Position numbers and translations under genes: made by a program. DNA of 64,000 nt. Source: an uncultured Pseudomonadales bacterium. GTDB lineage: Bacteria > Pseudomonadota > Gammaproteobacteria > Pseudomonadales > Porticoccaceae. The stretch lies in assembly GCA_943788445.1 (NCBI GenBank), contig CALSQH010000003.1, positions 558,001-622,000 of the forward strand, read 5' to 3'. The notes under the pieces are model-generated. The model was given only the letters and a program-made list of their open reading frames with translations. It ran no database searches and was not told the DNA's origin. This document shows positions 8,938-19,045 of the stretch, piece after piece. Every line of letters begins with the position of its first letter. The first letter of the stretch is position 1.

Positions 8938-10320
8938 ATGCTTTTCAAAAACACTCACAACTCTGCGTTTCTCGCTAACGCACTTCTGCTTTGGCGTCTT
9001 GCTGGACCTCTAATTCTCGGTCAAGTCGCAGTAGTTGGCATGACCGTTACCGATATCTATATGGCGGGCCAAGTGAGTGCTGACACCCTAGCGGCGGTGC
9101 AACTGGGCGGCAGCATCTGGGCGGTGATCAACCTAATTGTGATTGGTATAATGATTGGCAACAGTCCTATTATTGGCAATTACTGGGGCGCAGGGAAACA
9201 TCATCTAGTGCGCTTTCAATTCCAGCAAGCACTATGGCTCGCAGTGCCTATGGGCATTCTTGTCAATTGCGCAATTATCGGGGGAATCTTTATCCTCGGC
9301 CAGTTGGATATGCCCGTGGAGGTATACGATATTGGGCGCAGTTATCTTTTGCCGTTTCTTATCACCGGCTTAATGTTTCCCGCATTTTTTGCCTTTCGCA
9401 GCACCTTTGAAGGGATTGGCGATATCCGCCCAGTGATGGTTTTTAATGCCGCCGCATTTCTACTCAATATAGTGCTGGATTATGCGCTGGTCTTTGGTCA
9501 CTTCGGCTTGCCCGCCATGGGCGGTGTAGGTGCCGCCTGGGCAACGGCGACGGTAATGACATTTTTACTGCTGTGCATGGCAATCTACGCTCACTACTCC
9601 CACACCATGCGCGCCCTAAAACTCTACAGCCAGTTTACCCGCGCCAATATTGCGGCAATTGGTAATATTCTTAAGCTCGGCATTCCTATCGCGCTAAATA
9701 TCTCCGCAGAAATGGTCTTCTTCGCGATTATTCCCCTACTCGTTGCCCACCTGGGCTCGGATGTAGTCGGTGCTCATGCGATCGCTATCAATATTGATTC
9801 ACTGGCATTTATGATTCCCTTAGGCGTGGCGCAAGCCCTGACCATTAAGGTTGCTCATGCTGAGGGGGCCAACAATCCTAAACTTGCCAGACAGATCTGT
9901 CTGGTGGGGTTTAAATTGGCCTTTTTACTCGGGCTAGCAATGGCTGTACTTAAAATTAGCCTCGGCAGCCAATTCGCTCAAGCCTTTAGCTCTGACCCCA
10001 ACGTCCAGATGATTGCCACTAACCTATTCTTTTTCGCGGCTGTATTGGGCTGTGTTGATTGCCTGCAAATGTCTGCAAGTGGCGCACTTCGCGGCTACAA
10101 AGACGTACGTTTACCCTTATTGATTCAGGTTACTGCATTCTGGGGTATCGCTTTTCCGATTGCCTACTCGCTGGCACTGACTGACTTCTGGGGAGAACCT
10201 CTAGGTGTTTATGGTTTCTGGGCTGGAATGATTATTGGTGCACTATGTGCGGGAATTGGCTTGCTGAGTCGTTGGAATATTGTCTCGCGCAACAGAATTT
10301 ACGCGGCAGTCAATGCGTAG
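8938..10320 (+). CDS. MATE family efflux transporter (NorM-like)
   Basis: Cation-coupled multidrug exporter of the inner membrane. Start chosen at ATG 8938, after which the protein runs MLFKNTHNSAFL and enters the first membrane helix (LLLWRLAGPLILGQVAVVGM), the usual MATE beginning; an in-frame TTG at 8887 would add 17 poorly conserved residues. No clear ribosome-binding site is seen for either. About twelve helices over 460 aa, arranged as two related halves. The last 22 bp overlap the 3' end of prmC on the other strand. A second, only distantly similar MATE gene lies at 62324-63703. Confidence 0.9.
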   Translation: MLFKNTHNSAFLANALLLWRLAGPLILGQVAVVGMTVTDIYMAGQVSADTLAAVQLGGSIWAVINLIVIGIMIGNSPIIGNYWGAGKHHLVRFQFQQALWLAVPMGILVNCAIIGGIFILGQLDMPVEVYDIGRSYLLPFLITGLMFPAFFAFRSTFEGIGDIRPVMVFNAAAFLLNIVLDYALVFGHFGLPAMGGVGAAWATATVMTFLLLCMAIYAHYSHTMRALKLYSQFTRANIAAIGNILKLGIPIALNISAEMVFFAIIPLLVAHLGSDVVGAHAIAINIDSLAFMIPLGVAQALTIKVAHAEGANNPKLARQICLVGFKLAFLLGLAMAVLKISLGSQFAQAFSSDPNVQMIATNLFFFAAVLGCVDCLQMSASGALRGYKDVRLPLLIQVTAFWGIAFPIAYSLALTDFWGEPLGVYGFWAGMIIGALCAGIGLLSRWNIVSRNRIYAAVNA

Positions 10321-11141
10321 CAACCCAGAGTAATTCTCTCGAGACCATTGAGATCCACTCGCGTCTCAACCAGAGAAAAACCGGCCTGCACAAACAACTC
10401 CCTGACGGCAGGGCCCTGCTGGCATCCATGTTCGACCATTAACCACCCCTTGTCAGCGAGATAATCCGGGCTCTGAGCAGTAATTAAGCGCAAATCATCT
10501 AAGCCCTGCGGCCCTGAAACCAGCGCTGAGGCGGGCTCAAAACGCACATCACCCTGAGTTAGATGCACGTCGTCAACTTCTATATAGGGAGGGTTGCTGA
10601 CTATTAGGTCGAAGCGCTGCGCTGGAATCTTTTCAAACCAATGACTTTGATATATAGCCACATTGCTCAATTGATGGCGCTGACAATTGGCCGTAGCCAG
10701 TTGCACGGCCTGAGGGATTAGATCCACAGCGCTGATCTGCCACTGACTATGCTCACTGGCCAAAGCCAGCGCGATAGCACCAGTACCAGTTCCCAAATCA
10801 AGCGCTCTAGCCTGCTCGGAAAGCTCCAAGCTAAGAGCGGCTTCCACTAACAATTCAGTTTCTGGGCGGGGAATTAATGTGTCGGAAGATACGCTTAGAT
10901 CAAGGGTCCAAAAACCCTGACTGCCGATTAGATAGGCAACAGGCTCACCCAAAATACGTCGTTGTAAAAGACCTTGGAAATTCTCCTCACCGGCGCTGCT
11001 GACTTCTCGGTCTGGCCAGGTTTTTAGGTAGCTGCGATCAACCTTGAGTACATGGCAGAGCAAAAGCTCGCAATCCAGAGCGGCGCTATCACTGCGATGG
11101 TTTAGCTGAACAGCTGATTGAAGTAGCTGGGAAATGATCAT
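10299..11141 (-). CDS. prmC: Release-factor glutamine methyltransferase PrmC
   Basis: SAM-dependent N5-methylation of the glutamine in the GGQ motif of release factors RF1 and RF2. The SAM site DLGTGTGA is at residues 115-122 and the substrate-glutamine motif NPPY at 183-186, both intact; 280 aa is normal. The start overlaps the stop of prfA (TAATG), so the enzyme is translationally coupled to its own substrate, the widespread hemA-prfA-prmC order. Its 3' end overlaps the convergent MATE gene by 22 bp. Confidence 0.96.
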   Translation of the reverse strand: MIISQLLQSAVQLNHRSDSAALDCELLLCHVLKVDRSYLKTWPDREVSSAGEENFQGLLQRRILGEPVAYLIGSQGFWTLDLSVSSDTLIPRPETELLVEAALSLELSEQARALDLGTGTGAIALALASEHSQWQISAVDLIPQAVQLATANCQRHQLSNVAIYQSHWFEKIPAQRFDLIVSNPPYIEVDDVHLTQGDVRFEPASALVSGPQGLDDLRLITAQSPDYLADKGWLMVEHGCQQGPAVRELFVQAGFSLVETRVDLNGLERITLGCYALTAA

Positions 11142-12223
11142 TAGTTGGCAAGGCTAGCTAACTGCTCCGCTTGGAACTCGCTTGACAGCGGTTGAACAAT
11201 GTCACTGAGAGAGCCTTCCATCACCTCAGCCAACTTATAGAGCGTAAGATTAATCCGGTGATCAGTCACCCGTCCCTGAGGAAAGTTATAGGTGCGTATT
11301 CGCTCGGAGCGGTCACCGCTACCAACCAAACTTTTGCGCTGATCAGACTGCTCTTTGGCCACGGCTTCATCCTGTACTGCGGTTAAACGAGCCTGAAGTA
11401 CCGACATTGCCTTGGCGCGGTTCTTATGCTGCGAACGCTCATCCTGACATTCCACCACCAGCCCCGAAGGCAGGTGAGTAAGACGAATCGCCGAGTCAGT
11501 TTTGTTAACGTGCTGCCCTCCTGAACCCGAGGCGCGGAAAGTATCTACACGCAGGTCACCCTTATTGATTTCAATGGCGTCTTTTTCGTCGGCCTCAGCC
11601 ATAATCGCCACAGTGCAGGCAGAGGTGTGAACTCGGCCCTGAGATTCAGTGTCAGGCACGCGCTGTACTCGGTGGGCGCCAGACTCAAATTTAAGTTTGG
11701 AATACACGCCCTGACCCACAATACGCGCAATAACCTCTTTATAGCCGCCGTGATCGCCTCGATTTTCGCTGATAATTTCAACTTTCCAGCGCTGAGTTTC
11801 GGCAAACCGGCTGTACATGCGAAATAGATCGCCAGAGAAAATTGCCGCCTCATCACCACCCGTTCCGGCGCGAATTTCTAAAAAGACATTTTTCGAATCA
11901 TTCGGGTCTTTGGGCAGTAATAACGTTTGTAAATCCAATTCCAGCGCTTCACGCTGAGTTTCACCACTGCGCATCTCTTCCTGTCCCATCTCGCGCATAT
12001 CCGCATCAGAATCCTTGAGCAATAGCTTGGCCTCGTCAATATTTTCCAATACCGATAGATAATCTTGGTAGCACTTAACCACAGGCTCCAGTTCCGCATA
12101 CTCTTTTGAAAGCTCACGAAAGCGATTTTGATCACTGATAATATCGCCATCACTGAGCAACGCGCCAACTTCTTCATAGCGTTCAGAAAGGTGATCTAAT
12201 TTGGATAGAATGGATGCTTTCAT
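11141..12223 (-). CDS. prfA: Peptide chain release factor RF1
   Basis: Recognises UAA and UAG and triggers peptide release. The 360-aa protein has the codon-recognition tripeptide as PDT (190-192; PAT in E. coli, P-x-T rule kept) and the catalytic GGQ at 235-237 in [13 protein letters not shown]. It lies between hemA (about 100 bp upstream, same strand) and prmC (1-nt overlap), consistent with one transcription unit. Confidence 0.97.
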   Translation of the reverse strand: MKASILSKLDHLSERYEEVGALLSDGDIISDQNRFRELSKEYAELEPVVKCYQDYLSVLENIDEAKLLLKDSDADMREMGQEEMRSGETQREALELDLQTLLLPKDPNDSKNVFLEIRAGTGGDEAAIFSGDLFRMYSRFAETQRWKVEIISENRGDHGGYKEVIARIVGQGVYSKLKFESGAHRVQRVPDTESQGRVHTSACTVAIMAEADEKDAIEINKGDLRVDTFRASGSGGQHVNKTDSAIRLTHLPSGLVVECQDERSQHKNRAKAMSVLQARLTAVQDEAVAKEQSDQRKSLVGSGDRSERIRTYNFPQGRVTDHRINLTLYKLAEVMEGSLSDIVQPLSSEFQAEQLASLAN

Positions 12224-12321
12224 TGATTTTCCGTATCTCGGTAATGGGCTATCGTTAATGGGCTAGCTTGCAGCGATAATTTTTAAATGGCTATTGGCGG
12301 GAGAGTTCAGTTTAAACCAAG

Positions 12322-13578
12322 CTAACGCTTTTTATCTAAACCAAACAACTCGTGGGTGGCATGAATGGTTTTATCGCAACCCTCTTCGCCGGCCTGTTTG
12401 AGACGGGTGGTGGGCTTGTGCATCAACTTGTTGGTAAGATTGCGCGCCAGAGTAGAGATCACTGACTGCGAGTCCTGCCCTCTCTGTAAAGCTACCAGAG
12501 CCTTATCAACTTCTTCGTCACGGATTTTTTCAACACTGTCACGGAAGGCGCGAATAGTATCTACAACCGCCAGCGAGCGTTGTTGACGCGACCAGTCCTG
12601 GGCTTCTTGCTCGAGAATATCCTGTGCAACATCGGCAGCGGACTGGCGAGCGCGAAGATTATCTTGAATCACTTCTTGCAAATCATCCACCGTATAAAGG
12701 TAGACATCTGCCAGTTCCTCGACCTCCGGTTCAATATCCCGCGGTACGGCGATATCTACCATAAAGATCGGTTTGTGCTTACGCTTTTTAAGCGCAGACT
12801 CCACGGCACCCTTACCCAGAATAGGCAATTGGCTGGCCGTTGAAGAGATCACAATATCCGCCTGCGCCAGATAATCGGGAATATCGGATAATAAAATTGC
12901 TTCGGCAGAAAAATCTGCAGCTAATTCCTGCGCTCGACTGAGGGTGCGATTGGCAACAGTAATGCCGCCTACTTTTTTATCACTGAGATGTCTGGCAACC
13001 AGCTCAATGGTTTCACCGGCGCCGATTAACAGCGCATGAGCATCTTTTAAGTCAGCAAATATCTGCTCTGCCAAGCTGACCGAGGCATAGGCCACAGAGA
13101 CTGGGTTTTGACCTATAGCGGTTTCAGAGCGCACCCGCTTCGCGGCTGCAAAGGCATATTGAAAGGCTTGATTTAAATAGGTTGATACCGTGCCAGCCTC
13201 TTGGCCAACGGCATAGGCAGATTTGATCTGACCAAAAATTTGCGGCTCGCCCAACACTAGAGAATCTAGACCGCTGGCAACGCGCATAATGTGCCGGACT
13301 GCCTGTTGATCTCGATAACTGTAGTAACAGGACTGTAGTTGCTCAACCTCTAGACCTTTATGCTCTGCCAGCCACGCGAGCAATTGCTCATCACTGACCT
13401 CACCATAGAGGTAAATTTCGGTGCGATTGCAGGTCGAGAGCAAGGCGATCTCTTCACCGTCCAAATGATCGAGCGCTTGCTGTAGTGACTCGATAACAAT
13501 TTCTGGGGCAAAAGCGACCCTGCCGCGGAGATCCACGGAAGCGGTTGTATGATTAATGCCGAATGCCAGAATACCCAT
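12322..13578 (-). CDS. hemA: Glutamyl-tRNA reductase
   Basis: NADPH-dependent reduction of glutamyl-tRNA to glutamate-1-semialdehyde, the first committed step of haem synthesis by the C5 pathway. The catalytic Cys50 lies in STCNRTEIY; the NADP domain follows around residues 180-200 (ALLIGAGETIELVARHL), and the C-terminal dimerisation helix is intact. 418 aa is normal. It heads the hemA-prfA-prmC unit and is divergent from the TPR lipoprotein gene. Confidence 0.97.
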   Translation of the reverse strand: MGILAFGINHTTASVDLRGRVAFAPEIVIESLQQALDHLDGEEIALLSTCNRTEIYLYGEVSDEQLLAWLAEHKGLEVEQLQSCYYSYRDQQAVRHIMRVASGLDSLVLGEPQIFGQIKSAYAVGQEAGTVSTYLNQAFQYAFAAAKRVRSETAIGQNPVSVAYASVSLAEQIFADLKDAHALLIGAGETIELVARHLSDKKVGGITVANRTLSRAQELAADFSAEAILLSDIPDYLAQADIVISSTASQLPILGKGAVESALKKRKHKPIFMVDIAVPRDIEPEVEELADVYLYTVDDLQEVIQDNLRARQSAADVAQDILEQEAQDWSRQQRSLAVVDTIRAFRDSVEKIRDEEVDKALVALQRGQDSQSVISTLARNLTNKLMHKPTTRLKQAGEEGCDKTIHATHELFGLDKKR

Positions 13579-13774
13579 TGCTTTTTTAATTAACTTCTCT
13601 TGTCTTGAGGCCCACTTATCTTACCCCATATTTAGTGGCGGGTAATTTTACACGAGTTTTAACTCACTCAGGCCAGCATAATCAGAAATAAGATAAAAAA
13701 AGGCTATTGTTAAATACTGAGCTAATCTTTTATAACAACAATTGTCTTATTGAGTATGGTTACAACTAAACTAT

Positions 13775-13810
13775 CTAAATAACCTAAATAACCTAAATAA
13801 CCTAAATAAA
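13775..13810. repeat. Four 9-bp tandem repeats upstream of the TPR gene
   Basis: Three exact copies of CTAAATAAC (13775-13801) and a fourth ending in A instead of C (13802-13810) lie 30-66 bp upstream of the TPR gene start. They lie in an A/T-rich leader with no other clear signal. Copy-number change would alter leader length by 9 bp. Confidence 0.8.
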
Positions 13811-13840
13811 TAAAATAACGTAAATAGCCCTTAAAAATAT

Positions 13841-15700
13841 ATGATGAAAAAAAGCCACCCTATCACTGCGGCACTTTTTACTCTCAGCACAATACTGCTG
13901 CTGTCGGCTTGTGTCTCAGTGAACGAGACTATTCCCCAGACCAAACCCACAGACATGACTCTCGCTATTGCTCCCGTCAAGAGTAAAGAGCCTCAAGAGC
14001 CAGTCGAGTTTGAGATAAAAGCCTTTCCCGAAGATCTGCTCTACCAACTGCTTGTCGCTGATATCGCCCTTATTCGCGGTCAGTTTGAACTTGCTCTAGA
14101 GAAATATCTGTATCAGGCGCGAGAAACTCGCGACCTCTCAATTATTGAAATGGCCAACCGCATTGCCCATCATCAAGGCGAGACTGATGCAGTACTGGAA
14201 ACAGCCCTACTGTGGCTAGAGGTTGCCTCTTATCAAAGTACAACCCATGAAAGTACAGCCCACCAGAGTACAGCCCATCAAGGTGCGGCCCATCAAGCCG
14301 CCCTACAGGCCTATGCTCTGCGCAACGACCCGCTAAAGGCCCTGCCCCACGCCCACTGGCTGTTCGTCAACCAAGATGATATCGAGGCCTTTTTAGCCGT
14401 TACCGCAATCAATGAAGGGGCTAAACAACAATTAATCCAACCGCTTATTGAAGCCTATCAGAGCCTATCACTGGATCGGAAAAAACAGCCGGCAGTGCTT
14501 TTGGCGCAAGCGATTTTATACCGCGAAAACACTCAGTTCGAATCCGCCGTAGAATCCGCAAAAAACTTCTTGGCCATCGACCCGGACAATCAGCGGGGCT
14601 TACTGTTTTTAGCTCAGATACTTCACCAGCAAAATAAAATAACTGAAGCCTCGAGCTTAATTGAAGACGCGCTACAACGGCTGCCCAACAACAAGAGTCT
14701 GCGCCTTCAGTACGCGCGATTCTTAACTCTGACAGATCGTCCGCAGGCGATCGTTCAATTTGAGATGCTGCGTTTACAAGATGCCGATGACCAACAGATA
14801 AACTTCCTACTAGCCCTGCTGTATCTCAACCAGGGTTCTATTCAAGCCGCGATAGACCTCTTTAATAAGGCCTCTACAGACCCCTACATAAAAGCCGACG
14901 CCCACTACCACCTCGGCAGCATTGCCGATCGTGCAGGAGATATTGTCAATGCCCTGCAACATTATCAGCGGGTTCGGTCTGGGCGTAATTACCTCGCCGC
15001 CACCTCGCGCACCGCACTGCTGTTAGCGCAGCAACAGGGTATTAATACTGCGCGAATCTACCTGCAACGGTTGCGCAGCGAGCAGCCCAGTCAGTCCTCA
15101 TCACTGTTTCAAATAGAGTCCAATCTTCTCGTCAGCACCAATCAGCCCGACCAGGCTATCGACGTGCTGACCAACGGGCTTCGGGCCCACCCCGACGACG
15201 CGCAATTGCTCTACGCTCGGTCAATGGTTGCCGAACTACAGGATAATTTCCAGCTCGCTGAACAGGATCTGCGCGCTGTGCTAGCTCAGGATGCCGATAA
15301 CTCAGCGGCATTAAATGCATTGGGTTACACCATGCTTTTGCATACTGATCGCCGCGAAGAAGCGCACACATTAATTAAACGCGCCTATCTGCTAAATCCA
15401 GGTGACCCCGCTATTATGGATAGTTTGGGCTGGGTACTGTTTATGCTTGGGGATGCACAGCAAGCCTTACCCCATTTAGAAAAAGCTATGGCGATTATGG
15501 CGGATCCCGAGATCGCCGCACATTTGGGCGAAGTTCAATGGTTCCTCGGCGACAAGCAGGCCGCACTGCAGACTTGGCGTCAGGGTCTTAGAAAGGCGCC
15601 CAACCACAAGACCATTAAAGAGACCATGGAACGTCTTGGCGCAGACGTTTTTAGTATAGAATCTATACCAGACCCTATTGAAGAGCCCCGCGCAGAGTAA
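13841..15700 (+). CDS. TPR-repeat lipoprotein upstream of lolB
   Basis: 619-aa putative lipoprotein: signal peptide with lipobox LLSAC (Cys24). Most of the rest is helical with tetratricopeptide repeats, clearest at about 230-300, 330-390 and 440-600 (for example NSAALNALGYTMLLHT and AIMDSLGWVLFMLGDA). TPR proteins of this kind are commonly found before lolB in Pseudomonas relatives, and probably scaffold envelope complexes. Around DNA 14236-14300 a short tandem repeat encodes STTHE-STAHQ-STAHQ-GAAHQ, inside a linker between repeats. No good ribosome-binding site is visible before ATGATG. The lolB gene starts 5 bp after its stop. Confidence 0.85.
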   Translation: MMKKSHPITAALFTLSTILLLSACVSVNETIPQTKPTDMTLAIAPVKSKEPQEPVEFEIKAFPEDLLYQLLVADIALIRGQFELALEKYLYQARETRDLSIIEMANRIAHHQGETDAVLETALLWLEVASYQSTTHESTAHQSTAHQGAAHQAALQAYALRNDPLKALPHAHWLFVNQDDIEAFLAVTAINEGAKQQLIQPLIEAYQSLSLDRKKQPAVLLAQAILYRENTQFESAVESAKNFLAIDPDNQRGLLFLAQILHQQNKITEASSLIEDALQRLPNNKSLRLQYARFLTLTDRPQAIVQFEMLRLQDADDQQINFLLALLYLNQGSIQAAIDLFNKASTDPYIKADAHYHLGSIADRAGDIVNALQHYQRVRSGRNYLAATSRTALLLAQQQGINTARIYLQRLRSEQPSQSSSLFQIESNLLVSTNQPDQAIDVLTNGLRAHPDDAQLLYARSMVAELQDNFQLAEQDLRAVLAQDADNSAALNALGYTMLLHTDRREEAHTLIKRAYLLNPGDPAIMDSLGWVLFMLGDAQQALPHLEKAMAIMADPEIAAHLGEVQWFLGDKQAALQTWRQGLRKAPNHKTIKETMERLGADVFSIESIPDPIEEPRAE

Positions 15701-15705
15701 AATCA

Positions 15706-16344
15706 GTGACCCGTATATGCCTATCATCGCTAATTCTTCTAGCACTCAGCTTTATCAGTGCCTGCAGTTTGCAACCGGAAACCACACCATCGTCTTCGAG
15801 TTGGCAACAACATCAACAACAGATAGCAAAACTAGATGACTGGATTCTGTCTGGAAAACTTGGTTTCCGTGCTCCACAGCAAGGGGGCAGCGCCGTACTT
15901 AATTGGGCTCAAGAGAAAGACAGTTATCAATTATCGTTATCTGGGCCCTTCGGTATAGGCAGTGCAAAAATTTATGGCGACGGCAACACAGCCGAGATGC
16001 TCTACAAAGATAGTATTTATCGTCAAGCCCCTGAGCAACTGGCAATGCAATTGACGGGACTACCATTACCTGTAGATGCTATCAGTTGGTGGGCTCGCGG
16101 CCTGCCCTCTCCAACCCAACCCTCAGCGACCGATTTAGCCACCAGTGCCGATGGGCTTGCCCGTGGTTTTGATCAAGCCGGCTGGCAACTTTCTTTTAAA
16201 AATTACAAACAGACCGATGGCGGAATTTTGCCGGGGAAAATAATTGGTGTCTTCAACAATGGCAATGCCGATAAAAACAATACCGGTGAAGATAGGAGCT
16301 ACTCCTTTAAACTGGTAATATCGAGCTGGAAATTTCTAAAATAA
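15706..16344 (+). CDS. lolB: Outer-membrane lipoprotein receptor LolB
   Basis: Accepts lipoproteins from LolA and inserts them into the outer membrane. Lipobox FISAC gives the lipidated Cys20; the following DDWILSGKLGFRAP and SLSGPFGIGSAKIYG are typical LolB strands. Start is GTG 15706, 5 bp after the TPR gene stop, implying coupling. The C-terminal part (residues about 178-195, NNGNADKNNTGEDRSYS) looks like a hydrophilic insertion before the last strand. Conserved lolB-ispE order follows. Confidence 0.92.
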   Translation: MTRICLSSLILLALSFISACSLQPETTPSSSSWQQHQQQIAKLDDWILSGKLGFRAPQQGGSAVLNWAQEKDSYQLSLSGPFGIGSAKIYGDGNTAEMLYKDSIYRQAPEQLAMQLTGLPLPVDAISWWARGLPSPTQPSATDLATSADGLARGFDQAGWQLSFKNYKQTDGGILPGKIIGVFNNGNADKNNTGEDRSYSFKLVISSWKFLK

Positions 16345-16357
16345 GAATAGTTTGACC

Positions 16358-17227
16358 ATGATTTCATCAATCACCCTGCCAGCACCGCCTAAAATTAACC
16401 TGTTTTTACATATTACCGGGCGCCGAGATGATGGATATCACAATTTACAAACTCTTTTTCAGTTGCTCGATGGCGGCGACAATCTCACCTTCACCTTAAC
16501 CGAGAATAATAAAATTAGCCTCTCGACACAGATTGAGGGTGTCGCAGAAAGCGACAATTTAATTGTTCGCGCCGCTTCTCTTTTGCAAAAAAAAAGTAAC
16601 TGCACTCGGGGCTGTATTATTGATCTCGACAAGAAATTGCCCATGGGTGCTGGGCTCGGGGGCGGCAGCAGCAATGCGGCAACCACACTTCTGGCATTAA
16701 ATAAGCTGTGGAATTGTGATTTATCGATCGATGAACTGGCTAAAATCGGCACTAAACTCGGCGCGGACGTGCCTGTTTTTGTTGAGGGGAACAGCGCATT
16801 TGCGGAGGGAATTGGCGAACAATTGACGCCCGTGGATATCCCTAAAAGCTGGTATTTAATCATTACACCTGACTGTACTGTGTCGACAGAAAAAATATTT
16901 TCAAATCCTCAATTGACAAGGAACTCCACACCCATCAAAATACGCGCCCTCTCGGAGGAGCAGTACAGGAATGACTGCCAAGCTATTGTTGAAAAATTGC
17001 ACCCACAGGTTAAAGAAGTTGTGGAGTGGCTCGAGACATATAGCACGCCTCTGATGACAGGAACTGGAGCTAGTGTATTTTGTCGCTGGGCTACTGAAGC
17101 TCAGGCCAAAGAGGTTTTATCTAGGGTTCCGCAGCATTGGAAGGCGTTTGTAGCGCAGGGTGTAAATCACTCTCCAGTGCATCAGAAGTTGAAAGAGTTT
17201 TTTATTGGGGCGTCGCCAAGTGGTTAA
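16358..17227 (+). CDS. ispE: 4-diphosphocytidyl-2-C-methyl-D-erythritol kinase
   Basis: ATP-dependent kinase of the non-mevalonate isoprenoid pathway (GHMP family). The ATP-binding motif GAGLGGGSSNAA is intact, and PAPPKINLFLHITGRRDDGYH opens the protein as in the family. Start is ATG 16358; a TTG two codons earlier is less likely. The last seven codons and stop run into the downstream tRNA-Gln gene (22-nt overlap, 17206-17227), so the C-terminus GASPSG is encoded by the tRNA 5' half. Confidence 0.95.
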   Translation: MISSITLPAPPKINLFLHITGRRDDGYHNLQTLFQLLDGGDNLTFTLTENNKISLSTQIEGVAESDNLIVRAASLLQKKSNCTRGCIIDLDKKLPMGAGLGGGSSNAATTLLALNKLWNCDLSIDELAKIGTKLGADVPVFVEGNSAFAEGIGEQLTPVDIPKSWYLIITPDCTVSTEKIFSNPQLTRNSTPIKIRALSEEQYRNDCQAIVEKLHPQVKEVVEWLETYSTPLMTGTGASVFCRWATEAQAKEVLSRVPQHWKAFVAQGVNHSPVHQKLKEFFIGASPSG

Positions 17228-17280
17228 GGCACCGGGTTTTGATCCCGGTATCGGAGGTTCGAATCCTCCCGCCCCAGCCA
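17206..17280 (+). tRNA. tRNA-Gln (TTG)
   Basis: 75-nt cloverleaf: acceptor stem TGGGGCG (17206-17212) pairs with CGCCCCA (17270-17276), discriminator G, encoded CCA at 17278-17280. The T-arm GGAGGTTCGAATCCTCC and the anticodon stem CCGGG/CCCGG around TTTTGAT give anticodon TTG. It sits between ispE and prs as in Pseudomonas, and its 5' part overlaps the ispE stop. Confidence 0.97.
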
Positions 17281-17312
17281 ATTACTAAAACTATGAAACT
17301 AGGAATCCGCTC

Positions 17313-18254
17313 GTGGCAAGATTAATGGTCTTCTCTGGAAACGCAAATCCAGAACTGACAAATCAAATCGCTCGGCAGTTAGGTGTTTCACCTGGCAAAG
17401 CTACCGTTGACATCTTCTCTGACGGTGAAATCAATATTGAAATCCATGAGAACGTTCGCGGCAATGATGTGTTTGTTGTGCAGCCTACCTGTTCGCCAAC
17501 CAACCGCAATCTTATGGAATTAATCCTGATGATCGACGCACTACGTCGCGCATCAGCAGCACGTATCACAGCAGTTGTGCCGTACTTTGGCTATGCTCGC
17601 CAAGATCGTCGCGTACGCTCTGTACGTGTGCCTATCAGCGCTAAAGTAGTCGCAGATATGCTTTCAAATGCTGGCGTTGACCGTGTACTTACCGTCGACC
17701 TCCATGCGGAACAAATTCAAGGCTTCTTCAACTGTACGGTTGATAATGTCTATGGCGCACCGGTATTGCTCGGCGATATTGAACGTCAAAATCATAAGAA
17801 CTTACTGGTTGTTTCTCCAGATATCGGCGGTGTTGTTCGAGCCAGAGCCGTTGCCAAGCACCTGGGTTGTGATCTGGCGATTATTGATAAACGCCGCCCA
17901 TCAGCCAATCAGACCGAAGTGATGAACCTGATTGGTGAAGTTGAAGGCCGCACCTGTGTACTCGTCGATGATATCGTCGATACAGCCGGCACCTTATGTA
18001 AAGCTGCCGAAGCACTGAAGAAAAATGGTGCTACTAAAGTTGTCGCCTACGCCACGCACGCAGTACTGTCTGGCGGCGCAATTGATAATATTAAAGACTC
18101 TCAGCTGGATGAGTTGGTCGTTACCAACAGTATCCCACTGAGCGCTGATGCTAAAAAATGCGGAAAAATTCGTACACTGCAGTTGGGTAAATTACTCGGT
18201 GAGTCGGTTCGTCGTATTAGCAATGAAGAATCTATCAGTGCAATGTTTGACTAA
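17313..18254 (+). CDS. prs: Ribose-phosphate pyrophosphokinase
   Basis: Makes PRPP from ribose-5-phosphate and ATP for nucleotide, His and Trp synthesis. Start is GTG with AGGA 8 nt upstream; the protein begins [19 protein letters not shown]-binding loop [17 protein letters not shown] is intact, and 313 aa matches class I enzymes. Located between tRNA-Gln and rplY, as is common in gammaproteobacteria. Confidence 0.97.
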   Translation: MARLMVFSGNANPELTNQIARQLGVSPGKATVDIFSDGEINIEIHENVRGNDVFVVQPTCSPTNRNLMELILMIDALRRASAARITAVVPYFGYARQDRRVRSVRVPISAKVVADMLSNAGVDRVLTVDLHAEQIQGFFNCTVDNVYGAPVLLGDIERQNHKNLLVVSPDIGGVVRARAVAKHLGCDLAIIDKRRPSANQTEVMNLIGEVEGRTCVLVDDIVDTAGTLCKAAEALKKNGATKVVAYATHAVLSGGAIDNIKDSQLDELVVTNSIPLSADAKKCGKIRTLQLGKLLGESVRRISNEESISAMFD

Positions 18255-18361
18255 ATCTTCGGATTAGCCAACAAACACTGTTACAACCGCCTCAATCCGA
18301 GGCATTAAAACTCCATTACAGGTCTGGTCGCGGTCTGTTTTGGCATAACTTGGAGACTATT

Positions 18362-19012
18362 ATGTCTACTGATTTTACCTTACAAGCGAATGGTCGTGAA
18401 GATACAGGGAAAGGTGCGAGCCGCCGCCTGCGTCGTCTGGCCGGAGAAATACCTGCCATTATTTATGGTGGTAAGACTGATCCAGCACAGATTACTCTGG
18501 TACATAAAGATGTGATGAAAGCACTTGAAAACGAAGCTTTCTACTCACACATCATTACTCTTAATGTCGATGGGAAATCTGAAGAAGTGATCGTTAAAGA
18601 CGTACAGCGTCACCCTGCAAAGCCAATTGTTTTGCATATGGATTTTCTGCGCGTTAACAAGAACACTGTGCTTCACACCAAGGCACCTATCCACTTCACG
18701 AATGAAGATATCTGTGTAGGCGTTAAAGTCAGCGGTGGTATTATTGCTCACAGCATGACTGAGCTCGACATCCATTGTCTGCCAAAAAATCTACCTGAAT
18801 ATATCGAAGTTGATATGACTAACGTAGACTTGGGACAGACTCTACACATCTCAGATATCATTCTGCCCAAGGGCGTTGAAAGTGTTGCCCTTAGCCATGG
18901 TGCAGATCACGACTTACCCGTTGTGAGCATCAACAAGCCTAAAGCAGAACGTATCGAAGATGATGCACCTGTAGCACCAGAAACTGATACAGAAGAGTCA
19001 AGCGAAGAGTAA
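18362..19012 (+). CDS. rplY: Large-subunit ribosomal protein bL25, CTC-type
   Basis: 5S rRNA-binding ribosomal protein of the long (CTC/TL5) form, 216 aa, with the N-terminal L25 domain (TGKGASRRLRRLAGEIPAIIYGG) and a C-terminal beta domain, ending in an acidic tail (ETDTEESSEE). ATG 18362 is preceded by GGAG at 7 nt; a TTG four codons earlier overlaps this site and is rejected as start. It is 33 bp before pth. Confidence 0.95.
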   Translation: MSTDFTLQANGREDTGKGASRRLRRLAGEIPAIIYGGKTDPAQITLVHKDVMKALENEAFYSHIITLNVDGKSEEVIVKDVQRHPAKPIVLHMDFLRVNKNTVLHTKAPIHFTNEDICVGVKVSGGIIAHSMTELDIHCLPKNLPEYIEVDMTNVDLGQTLHISDIILPKGVESVALSHGADHDLPVVSINKPKAERIEDDAPVAPETDTEESSEE

Positions 19013-19045
19013 TCTTCAGACTTGCTCGCCTAACAGGCCCTGACA

